In this document: piece by piece, positions 11,171 through 21,000 of the stretch
How positions within the stretch are numbered: position 1 is the stretch's first letter
Layout: every line of letters begins with the position of its first letter
DNA from: Anisus vortex
Lineage: Eukaryota; Mollusca; Gastropoda; Planorbidae
Length of the DNA stretch: 64,000 bases
Assembly (NCBI GenBank): GCA_949126835.1
Contig: OX421498.1
Span: 29,427,081 to 29,491,080, forward strand
Reading direction: 5' to 3'
Notes under the pieces: model-generated
The model's input: the letters and a program-made list of their open reading frames with translations, nothing else
The model's database searches: none
What the model was told of the DNA's origin: nothing
Program-made: the position numbers and the translations under genes

Positions 11171-11653
11171 ATGGCGGAAGCTAATCTTACGTTGGAGCAA
11201 TTGAATATTTTTGCTATCACGTCAGAACAGTTAAATAGTATGTCACTAACCCAGTTAAAAGAGATGGCAAATTCTCTGGGAATAGACATTACTGAAGTTA
11301 CACCAGTAAGGAGTAAATTGATTCAAGATATTAAGGACTGTTTGAAAAGACATGGTAGAATGCTTGAAGAAAATACTATGAATAATGAAGAATCAGTGGT
11401 TCTCAATGTATCAGAAACCCTGAAAACAGACATAAATAACCATGAATTTAAAATGAATGGAAATGAACTAAGTGCGGACATGAAATTCCAGTTAGAAATG
11501 AAGAAGTTAGAATTACAATTGGAGGGTAAAAGAATAGAAGTACAATTACAATTGAAGGAGAAAGAATTGGAAAAAGAAAGAATCGCTAGTAATGAAAGGA
11601 TTGAATTGGCAAAGTCTCGTTCGTCAACTCATACGATTCAAGAAACAAATAAT
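11171..11653 (+). CDS. gag: outer element gag, N-terminal part (split)
   Basis: 161 codons from an ATG, cut by the nested element at 11653. It starts MAEANLTLEQLN. A helix-rich patch SLTQLKEMANSLGID follows, reminiscent of SAP-type small helical folds, then a charged, probably coiled-coil, Glu/Lys/Leu-rich segment (about residues 110-155). The inner element's ORF opens with the same arrangement (LSIKKLKEIAEILKIEVTET), which supports calling this gag. The frame resumes at 18018: residues NN at the left border join in frame to LYKFKKHVP, which aligns with RWKKLVPTY in the uninterrupted gag of the inner element. Confidence 0.85.
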
Positions 11654-12276
11654 GTAGGACCTCTTTAGGTTTGACTATTATTACGACTCGTTAAATCGGA
11701 TTCAATGAATATAGTTGTATCTTTATTAGAAGTCTCTAGATTCTGCTAATCTGTAGCCCAAGCTAGGGGTTCCTTGACTGACAGGTCTATGCAGTAATGT
11801 AGTTATATTCGTGATAATTATCTTCAACACCTTTCTCAACAACGATAGATCAAACAACTCCAGTTGTTGAATAAACAATTTTATTTAAATTGTAGACTCA
11901 ATATAAACGATCAATAAACTTCATCAACTGGTGGCAACATAAGTATCAATAAAATGGCATTATATGTACATGTATGAATATAGCGACTTCACTCTACAAA
12001 CGTTTAAACTGAACTAACTTTAAGGAGGTCGGGACTTTACAAAGAAAACGATCATCGAAGATTCTACAGGGTCTTAATACGCATTTTAACCTCTTTCTCT
12101 ATAATTACTACGATCCAGAATTATCCCCCAATTTCCACGGGATTTGAACGAATTATTTTATTTAAACTGCCCTCAGGGCATAAAGGTCAAACCTTGGTCG
12201 CTTTGGACTCTGATACGCACTTGTTAAGAGGTCAATGCCTTACTACGTCATTCATTTATGACCGATATTCGTAACA
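11653..12276 (-). repeat. 3' LTR of inner element
   Basis: Plus-strand sequence from tgtaggacc to gtaaca. Bases 11657-12276 match 17398-18017 without a difference that I can see. The outer tip reads tgta instead of tgttat. Confidence 0.93.
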
Positions 12277-12294
12277 TCCCCCCCCCTTCTAAAG
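12277..12294 (-). promoter_or_regulatory. polypurine tract of inner element
   Basis: On the minus strand gctttagaaggggggggga directly precedes the TGTTACGA start of the 3' LTR, the position of plus-strand priming in LTR elements. Confidence 0.75.
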
Positions 12295-14482
12295 CTTTAT
12301 AATTATTTCCTTTACATTTTAACCATACGAAAAATGTTAATTTTAAGGAATAATTATAAAAGAAAATATTCCGGGAAAAACAATACAGTTCAATTGGCGA
12401 TCCCAATAATTCAATCGAACTGATAACAATAACACAATAATATATGCAATATAAATTCATCTTATCAAATGGCTTAACTATAGTCATCCAATCATTCCAT
12501 TTTTAATTCAAAACAATGGACAATTAAATTGTTTATCTAAATCTTGTATACAAGAAAAATACATAATCATTCTTAATAGATATAATATAATACAAGTTAA
12601 CAACTTCTATTACATTGAACATTCCACTGCAATAAAAACTCTCTCGTCCATTTAATTTATAAACTAATATCTTCTACATTTGTAATCACACAACAAAAGA
12701 AAAAATCACTTAATGTCCCTGCAGACACGACCTATTTTTTCATAAGGAGAAAAAACCAAACGTTCTGATAGAACACATGCTAGGCCTAACTCAATTACAA
12801 AACAAAAAAAATACTAGCCCTGACCTAATTTCACTTTACAACAAAAATTTTATTGCTCGTGTAGACAGTATTTTTTTTTCAAGCCTGTAGGCTTTAGACA
12901 ACACTGTCTGTGTCGAAACAAAAGATTTCTAGGTCAGTATTCTTTTTTCTTTCTCTCCCTCTCTTTTGTTTTCACTCTCTCATTCCCAATTGATTCTAAT
13001 AATATTGACATCGCTATGCAAATTTCTACCTCATCACAGCCGAGGTCAAATAAAATTGCTACGCGATTAAATAGTTATCGTATTAAATGAGCATTCTTTA
13101 ACATCTATCATCTCAAAATCAAATTCATTTATTTTATTTTGAGAACATTAAACATAGTCTGTTCACGAATTAAAATAGTTTATAGCAAAAATCATTAAAA
13201 ATATCTCAATCTTTCATTTTACCATGACCTTTCGACGTCATTATTTTCTTTTTTAAAAGAGTTCACATCGTAGCAGGTTAAATTGAAACATTCAGACAAT
13301 CATGGATTTACTTAAACAAATTTGGTTAATTTACTTAATTAACTATCAATTAAAACAAGTTATATTATCTTCATACAATCTTAGTACTACACAGTAAGTA
13401 CTTATTTTCTTTAGATTACATTAAATACAATATTATTGAAGTAGAAAAGAGTTAAGCATAGGCTACTATTAAATTTTTTTTTTTTTTTCATAGCGAAATC
13501 AATGTAACAATTTATGTACAAAACAAACTGCTGGTTTGACTGGTGTGGTAAAACATTTCATTTCCAATCTTTTCAGTGGTGTACATTGCTCTTTTCCATT
13601 CCATAAAAGGTTTTATTCATTGGTTCTCCTGTTACTTTCACAGTGTTCAGGTCTACCCAATCTTTTGCTTGTCAGTACAATTCATTCAATCTATTTTTAA
13701 CTCATACAGAAAAAAATAGATTAGTTTTACAATCTTGACATGAAATCCTTAATTAATCATACATTAGTTGAACATTGGTATGTCAACATTATAAATTCTT
13801 AACCATGAAATTCTCAACCATTCTGGTTTACAGTGTCAAGTCAGTGGCACATCCTAAATTTATACAAAACAAGGATAAGTTTTATTTTACATTAGTTTCA
13901 CTTCTGGTCTGCTTTTCATGTAACAGTATCCTAAAAGTGAAAAATCATATATAATACATTTCTTGGAATTCTTGTTAGTCATAGTTCTGCCTTGCTGCAA
14001 CTATTTTTACCCTACATTATCATACATTCAATGATAATATTACAAATGAATAAATTCACATAGAAGAAATTTGCATCTTGACTCAGTGCAATTATTTCAA
14101 CAACAGTACATGATAATATATTTTTCCATAGTACAATAAAAACATTTCTCAATACTTTAGTGATAGAAAAATTCTCTTTTCTTAAAATCATTTACATCTT
14201 TATCAATCAAATTATCCTCTCTGCCAAATGTTTCAATTATCATTTCCAGAGATTCTCAAACACATCTTATAATCAGTCCACATTTATAATGTCCTCTGAT
14301 TTAGAAACCAATTCTGCGGATAAAACTGATCTTTTTCTCTTATAGCAATTATTTTAAATGCTCTACCTAACAAGTTTGTTTAGAAATATCACACTATAAT
14401 GATATTTACTCTAACAATACTTTTACTCATTCCTTTTTCTTCACAAGTAAGGGATTTAGTTTTAAAATAGTAAGTTTGGTAA
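12295..14482. other. long non-coding 3' region of inner element
   Basis: About 2.2 kb of AT-rich DNA between the ORF stop and the polypurine tract. No RT, RNase H or env-like frame is found on either strand; the longest frame (14160-14345, plus) has no motif. This is where the pol 3' half would be in a complete element. Confidence 0.7.
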
Positions 14483-17218
14483 CTAACTATCAGTGAATTT
14501 GTCATTCAATTCATCCTGTACTCCAGGCATAAATTTTACAAATAAGAGTAACAATGTTAACAACATCAAGCTTATTCCAATGGTTTTCAGAAGGTAAGGC
14601 TTTATCATTTTCAAATGATATAATATTTTTGCCTTTCTTTCATCACACAACAATGGCATCTGCATATGAGCAGTGTACAATTTTTTCCTAACAAACACAG
14701 TTATGTCAGACAAAAATTTTATGTACTTATCTAGGTACTTGATCAGCCCAAGGAGGTCCAATTCGGTCTGCCATTCCTTTGGAAGTAGTTTGAGTGGTCC
14801 TTGGACAGTGGGTCCAAAGATTGGTCCATAGGCTCCTCGACTTTCCGGATAGGATTCAGTTGACATCTCCTGCTCCAGGCATAAGTTCTTTAGGACTGGA
14901 TTGAAGAGTTCCGGGGCGAAGTTGGTCCTTCGATCTGTCGGTATGGATTGTGGTAACCCATAGCTTTTGATAATTTCGGTCCAGCTCTCCGCACTCGTTT
15001 CTTCAGTGATGCTCCTCCAATCTTCATCTGTACCGGCAACTGCAGGTTTGCATTGTTGTTTGTTTATGCTGTGGTCTATCTGTTCATAGACATCAGTAGT
15101 AGGATTTTCTTTCTCGTCGACAGCTTTCTCATGCAACTGTAGCAACTCTGGATCTACTTTCTGCTCAGCAATCAATTCATTTTGTGATGACTTCTTTGAT
15201 TGTTCATTTCCTTTCGGACAATCTTCAATCATGGAGAAAATAGTAGTATCTAATTCCACTTCTTCTTCCTCTTTCTTCTCTCGTGGGAGAATTTCTTCTT
15301 TCTTTTCCTTTTCTTGTGAGATAGTTTCTTCTTTCTTTTTCTGTGGTGTCATACCATTTATGACATCACCTACAGGATAAAGTTCTTTTTCTTTTCCTGT
15401 CTCCGCAATAGGACTAGGGTCTGGATTTTCCTTCACAATCAGTTCAGGTCTCACCCTCCCTTTCGCCAAATCATTTGCTAGGATAACAGATATGCCCTCA
15501 ACAGGAAGTTTTGATATTACTCCAACTGTCACATATCCTGTCACCAAGTCAGATGTGAGGTATATCCTATGTAGAGGTATTTCTTCTTTCCATTCAAAAC
15601 CTCTCAATAGGACAGTCTGTCCTGTCAATGTATTATCATTCAATGGTAATACATCTTTAAGCAGCAGTGTTAATGATGCTCCTGTGTCTCGTAATATGTT
15701 TACGGACTTCAGTGGTCCTTCCTTTTGTAAGGCCACACAACCTTCACTAATGAACGGTTGAAAACTGCACAGGGTCTCTGTGTCAGTTTTATTCTTCCCT
15801 TGACCATGACTTTCGGGTGTTGTTTCATCTTTCGATGACTTCCGACTCTTGTTCGAGTCAAAAATACTTTGGTCTACTTTTTCGTCTCTGTGGACTTGGA
15901 CAATTAATCCAATAGTAGCCATTCCGTATTTATAATCAGGATATTTATCCTCATTATCTTCAGTTGTAGATTTCTCTACCTTCTGACTTTTGCTCTCAGG
16001 CAAATCCACCCTCAGTGTTTCTGGTTTAGAATAATCTTTCTTCGAATTCAGTTCGTTTGTATTTTCGCTTTCTTGTACATTCTGTATTTGTGCATGGCTG
16101 GCACACATGACCACTTTGTTAGGTCTTTTGTTGCTTCGTATACTCCAACAGTCTTCTATGCTATGTCCTGTCCTTTTACAAAAAGTACATTGGACGTTTT
16201 TGTTGATAGGTTTTTTATTAACATCATTTTGTTTCACAAAATGCTCTTTTTCACGATGTTGTTGTTGTGTGTTTTCTGCTGGCCGTTGTGGCCTATTAAC
16301 ATTCTTTCCATCAGCTGTCCTATGACACAATGTGTACTGTTCAGCTAAATCAGCAGCCTTATGTGGGTCAGTGATATCACGCTCGGATAAATACATTCTT
16401 ATATCCGGCCTCACTTTGTTAATAAAATCCTCTAACAGAATGATATCTTTCATTTCTTTTAATGTGGAGATATTTCTGGATTTTATCCACTGATCCATTA
16501 ACTTTTCTTCTGCTCTAAGGAAGTCTAAGTGTGTTTGGTAAGGGGACATTGTGTACTGACGGAACCTTTTCCGATAACTTTCAGGTATTTGGTTATAGGC
16601 TTTTAGTACAGTGTCTTTAATGACTTCATAATCATTTAAATGCTCCTCTTTTAACAATAAAACACAATCTCTTGCCCTTCCCTGAGTAAAAGCTGTTCTG
16701 ACTAATATTCCCCATTTATCTTCTGGGAACTTAAAATCTCTGCAAGAAATTTCAAAGGTCTGGAAGAAATTAGCTATTTCACTTTCTTTATCAATGTAGG
16801 TAGGGACTAGCTTTTTCCATCTGGCCATCTCTACATCATTATGAGATTCTTTTTTAGTAGCGCCTATCTTCGCCAGTTCTATTCTTTCCTGACTTTCTCT
16901 TTGACTTTTCTTATCTTCCATCTCTCGATCAAGACGTTTTTCTTCCATCTCCATTTCCATCCGTTTGATTTCTAACTGAAATCTAAACTGTTCTGACATA
17001 GATTTCGACGTCTGACCTTCAACTTGATATCCCTCCGCGCTTGATTCTACTTTCAACTTGCCACTCGCAATCAACACATCTTTTATCTGCTGTGTCAACA
17101 CAGTCCTCGATGGTGTAGTTTCAGTAACTTCTATCTTTAAGATCTCAGCGATCTCTTTTAACTTCTTTATTGATAAAGTTTTCAGAACTTCTTCTTCTGG
17201 ATTTTCAATAAATTCCAT
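14483..17218 (-). CDS. inner element gag-protease-truncated integrase with C-terminal TM
   Basis: 911 codons from ATG at 17218, uninterrupted. In order: gag N-terminus like the outer element; Glu/Arg-rich coiled coil (about residues 80-115); gag core; CCHC zinc knuckle CTFCKRTGHSIEDC (344-357); acidic linker; aspartic protease LRDTGASLTLLL (Asp near 510); Glu/Lys-rich spacer. Residues 745-875 are a condensed integrase: GLPQSIPTDRRTNF matches GLPKTVQSDQGSNF of the outer integrase, YGPIFGPTVQGPLKLL matches its region before GPY/F, and YHLKMIKPY matches HINMLKPY. The zinc-binding HHCC, the first Asp and the final Glu are gone, so it cannot be catalytic. A strongly hydrophobic helix follows (about 879-897), then a short acidic tail. 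The intact frame beside the missing RT suggests a retained Gag/protease role supplied to or parasitising full elements. Confidence 0.88.
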   Translation of the reverse strand: MEFIENPEEEVLKTLSIKKLKEIAEILKIEVTETTPSRTVLTQQIKDVLIASGKLKVESSAEGYQVEGQTSKSMSEQFRFQLEIKRMEMEMEEKRLDREMEDKKSQRESQERIELAKIGATKKESHNDVEMARWKKLVPTYIDKESEIANFFQTFEISCRDFKFPEDKWGILVRTAFTQGRARDCVLLLKEEHLNDYEVIKDTVLKAYNQIPESYRKRFRQYTMSPYQTHLDFLRAEEKLMDQWIKSRNISTLKEMKDIILLEDFINKVRPDIRMYLSERDITDPHKAADLAEQYTLCHRTADGKNVNRPQRPAENTQQQHREKEHFVKQNDVNKKPINKNVQCTFCKRTGHSIEDCWSIRSNKRPNKVVMCASHAQIQNVQESENTNELNSKKDYSKPETLRVDLPESKSQKVEKSTTEDNEDKYPDYKYGMATIGLIVQVHRDEKVDQSIFDSNKSRKSSKDETTPESHGQGKNKTDTETLCSFQPFISEGCVALQKEGPLKSVNILRDTGASLTLLLKDVLPLNDNTLTGQTVLLRGFEWKEEIPLHRIYLTSDLVTGYVTVGVISKLPVEGISVILANDLAKGRVRPELIVKENPDPSPIAETGKEKELYPVGDVINGMTPQKKKEETISQEKEKKEEILPREKKEEEEVELDTTIFSMIEDCPKGNEQSKKSSQNELIAEQKVDPELLQLHEKAVDEKENPTTDVYEQIDHSINKQQCKPAVAGTDEDWRSITEETSAESWTEIIKSYGLPQSIPTDRRTNFAPELFNPVLKNLCLEQEMSTESYPESRGAYGPIFGPTVQGPLKLLPKEWQTELDLLGLIKYLDKYIKFLSDITVFVRKKLYTAHMQMPLLCDERKAKILYHLKMIKPYLLKTIGISLMLLTLLLLFVKFMPGVQDELNDKFTDS

Positions 17219-17370
17219 TCTTTAGTTAAGAGATTTATAAAGTGGTAAATTTTTCCAACTTACGTTTTTCCAATCGGAAGAATAATTTCAGCGTTCTTAG
17301 GCTTGCTCAGTAGGTCACTGCTCCAACACACAACACAACACAACTTGAATATATGCTTCACTATACAACT

Positions 17371-17388
17371 ATCCCGGACGAGCCCCCA
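17371..17388 (-). promoter_or_regulatory. primer-binding site of inner element (tRNA-Pro type)
   Basis: On the minus strand, 3 nt after the 5' LTR, the 18 bases TGGGGGCTCGTCCGGGAT occur. From memory this is the exact tRNA-Pro primer site used by gammaretroviruses, so a conserved tRNA-Pro 3' end is the likely primer. Confidence 0.8.
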
Positions 17389-17391
17389 AAA

Positions 17392-18017
17392 TGTTATGGA
17401 CCTCTTTAGGTTTGACTATTATTACGACTCGTTAAATCGGATTCAATGAATATAGTTGTATCTTTATTAGAAGTCTCTAGATTCTGCTAATCTGTAGCCC
17501 AAGCTAGGGGTTCCTTGACTGACAGGTCTATGCAGTAATGTAGTTATATTCGTGATAATTATCTTCAACACCTTTCTCAACAACGATAGATCAAACAACT
17601 CCAGTTGTTGAATAAACAATTTTATTTAAATTGTAGACTCAATATAAACGATCAATAAACTTCATCAACTGGTGGCAACATAAGTATCAATAAAATGGCA
17701 TTATATGTACATGTATGAATATAGCGACTTCACTCTACAAACGTTTAAACTGAACTAACTTTAAGGAGGTCGGGACTTTACAAAGAAAACGATCATCGAA
17801 GATTCTACAGGGTCTTAATACGCATTTTAACCTCTTTCTCTATAATTACTACGATCCAGAATTATCCCCCAATTTCCACGGGATTTGAACGAATTATTTT
17901 ATTTAAACTGCCCTCAGGGCATAAAGGTCAAACCTTGGTCGCTTTGGACTCTGATACGCACTTGTTAAGAGGTCAATGCCTTACTACGTCATTCATTTAT
18001 GACCGATATTCGTAACA
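17392..18017 (-). repeat. 5' LTR of inner element
   Basis: 626 bp from tgttatggacc to gtaaca on the plus strand. In its own sense it begins TGTTACGAATATCGG and ends CCATAACA. The first eight bases equal the start of the outer LTR. Confidence 0.95.
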
Positions 18018-21000
18018 CTATATAAGTTTAAAAAGCATGTCCCAAGCATGGAGAACATAGAGATTGATGAGTTCTTTATGGTCTTTGAGAGAAACTCGAT
18101 CGATTATAAATTTCCTGAAGATAAGAAAGCAGTACTTTTACGTTCAGCTCTAACAAAAGGCAAGGCTCTAGATGTAGTATTGAATTTGACTCCAGAGGAA
18201 TGCAATGATTATGAACTAATAAAGAGCAGAGTACTATTGAGTTATGTTCTAACTCCAGAAAAGTATCGAAAGTTATATCGTGAGTACAAGAAGGAACCAG
18301 AAGTTTCACATGTTGACTTCCTGAGATTAGAGAAAAAGTATTTTGATCGATGGTTACGTTCTAAGAATGTGAATAAAGATTATGAGAAACTATATAATCT
18401 CATACTGATGGAGGATTTTACTGAGAAGATTCGCACTGATATAAAAGTTCATTTGGCTGATCGTGGTATTGAAATAGCAGAACAAGCAGCAGTAAAAGCC
18501 GATGAATATGTCATTATTCACCCGCATAGCCATTATGTTCAAAATGACAGAACAAGTTTGAGGACTCAAAACAGTAATACAGAGAGGAAGTTAAGATCGA
18601 CAGAGGATAAAAGTAAACAAAAAGCCGATAAACAAGAGAATTCAAGTTTTGTACAAAAGAGAATTACCTGTACATTCTGTAAGAAAGATGGACATATAAA
18701 AGAGAATTGTTGGAGTCTACATAAAGAGAAAAGACCCATTAAAAACAAGAACAACGTGGTTTTATCACACATCGCCGTACAAACTGAAACTCACATAAAT
18801 AAAACTGCCCACAAAAGAATTAAAGCTGAAAGAAAGACATCTGATGTTAGTAATGAAGAGATGGCAAAACACGCATGTCCAAGTTGCTCAAAGTCGGAAA
18901 AAGTCTTTGAAATGAAGACCGAGGCTATTGAACATTCTAGTTTCAACTCCAAAGGGAGTGTGACAGATGAACAATCAGTAAATAAAACGTTTACTTATGG
19001 AGGCAGTAGTGTAGCAAGAAACTCAGTAGGCAGAGAACTACCCGAGTGCATGCTATCGGATGTTAGCGAGGGCTATGTGTCACCTATAGATAATCAAGCT
19101 AGAGAACGGAAGATTAAAATTCTACGTGACTCCGGTGCTGATATATCTCTACTGTTGAAGAATACTGTACCAACGTCGAAATTGACTCATACAGGCCAGT
19201 ATGCCTTAATCAGTACTATGGCTGGAACACTCACGGCACCGTTACATCGTATACAGTTGAAGAGTAATTACTTCACTGGATCTGTTATTGTTGGGATAGT
19301 GAAGAAATTTCCCTACAGAGGCATTTCATTACTTTTAGGAAGTGACATTGCCAAGAATCAGGTACATCCTGTACTTAAAGAAACTAAAGACTCTGTTCAG
19401 TGTAGGAATACTGAAAATTCAGTATGTGTTATCACCAGAGCTATGGAGAAACAGCAGATGACTAATGAATCGACAAAGAAACCAGAACCAACACCAGAGA
19501 TTGACTTACAAGCAACCTTCATGGCGGATGTTCTAGGTGGTCACTCAAGTCATACTGATCAAAATAATTTGTCGCCTAGACAACTACTCATTCTTGCTCA
19601 AGGCAAAGATCCAGAGATTGGGAAGCTAAAAGAGGAAGCAAAGAATGAAGGAGAGTTAGAAACAATGGCCACAGGTTATTACCTGAGGGACGAGTTGTTG
19701 ATGAGGAAATGGAGAGGGAAAGAAAACGACGATGAAACATGCAGCGAAGTACATCAAATCGTGGTACCCAATGTTTACCGCAAGGACATACTACATATGG
19801 CCCATGATTCACCGTATGCTGGTCACCTAGGGATACAGAAAACCTTCGACAGGATTCTTCCATATTTCTTCTGGCCTGGCCTACGTCGTGACGTCACATC
19901 GTTTTGCAGATCATGTCATGTCTGCCAGATGGTCGGCAAGCCGAATCAGACCATTCCGGTAGCTCCTCTACGACCCATACCAGCATTCTCAGAACCCTTC
20001 AGTCACATCATTATAGACTGCGTCGGTCCGTTGCCTAAAACTAAGGCTGGCCACCAGTATCTGTTCACTATAATGTGTTCGGCAACGAGATTTCCAGAGG
20101 CTATTCCTCTACGTAGCATCAATGCCGACAAAATATCTGATGCACTTATCGGATTCTTCACCCGATATGGTCTTCCGAAAACCGTGCAGTCAGATCAAGG
20201 TTCAAATTTCACATCGAAGTTATTTCGCCAAGTCTTAGAACGGCTGGGTATTCGTCATGCAGTATCGAGTGCATATCATCCACAGAGTCAATGCGCACTG
20301 GAACGATACCACCAAACATTGAAAAACATGCTCCGTACTTTCTGTTTCGAGCATAACGACGACTGGGATCGTGGTATTCCCTTCGCACTCTTCGCAACCA
20401 GAGAGGCTGTACAAGAATCTCTTGGTTTCAGTCCCTTTGAACTGGTATTCGGACACACAGTTCGTGGACCACTAAAGCTGTTACAAGAAACATGGTTGTC
20501 ATCCACTGAAGACACTGGTCTACTGACATACGTGGAAAATTTTAAAAATAGACTGTATAATGCATTAAAAGTTGTCAGATCTAATCTTTTGCAGGCACAA
20601 GACAAGATGAAGGTCTATTATGACGTCAACGCAAGAACCCGTATCTTCCAACCTGGTGATAGAGTTCTCATGCTGACGCCACTGTCTGGTCAACCCCTGA
20701 GTGCCAAGTTTACAGGACCCTATGAGGTTATGGCTAAGCTTAGTGAGGTTAACTATCTTGTAAAGACCCCTGATAGACGGAAATCGCAACGAGTGTGCCA
20801 TATCAATATGTTGAAACCATACATTACCAGAGATGAACAAAAAGTTGTTGCCTCGGTAAACACTGTTATTAAAGTCGGGAATAATTCACCCGAAATTGAG
20901 CGTGAAGTGGCAGAAAGCAAACTGCAAAATACAAAGGCTCTGAAAAACCTAAATGAAAAATTGGCACATTTACCTGATTGCGAACAATCCGCTATCAAAG

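Larger units (their letters stand above)
11653..18017 (-). mobile_element. nested non-autonomous Gmr1-family LTR element (inner)
   Basis: A 6.4-kb minus-strand element inside the gag gene of the outer element. It has LTRs at 17392-18017 (5' in its own sense) and 11653-12276 (3'), a tRNA-Pro type PBS, one 911-codon ORF and a C9/G9 polypurine tract. No RT or RNase H is encoded; about 2.2 kb of AT-rich DNA lies where they would be. The LTRs are identical by eye over their shared 620 bp, so it is younger than, or as young as, its host element. No target duplication is visible, and the tip of the 3' LTR lacks two bases. Confidence 0.9.

Noticed and set aside
16073..16348. Plus-strand frames opposite the inner element ORF
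   Set aside because: They are shadows of the 911-codon minus-strand frame, whose zinc knuckle lies here.
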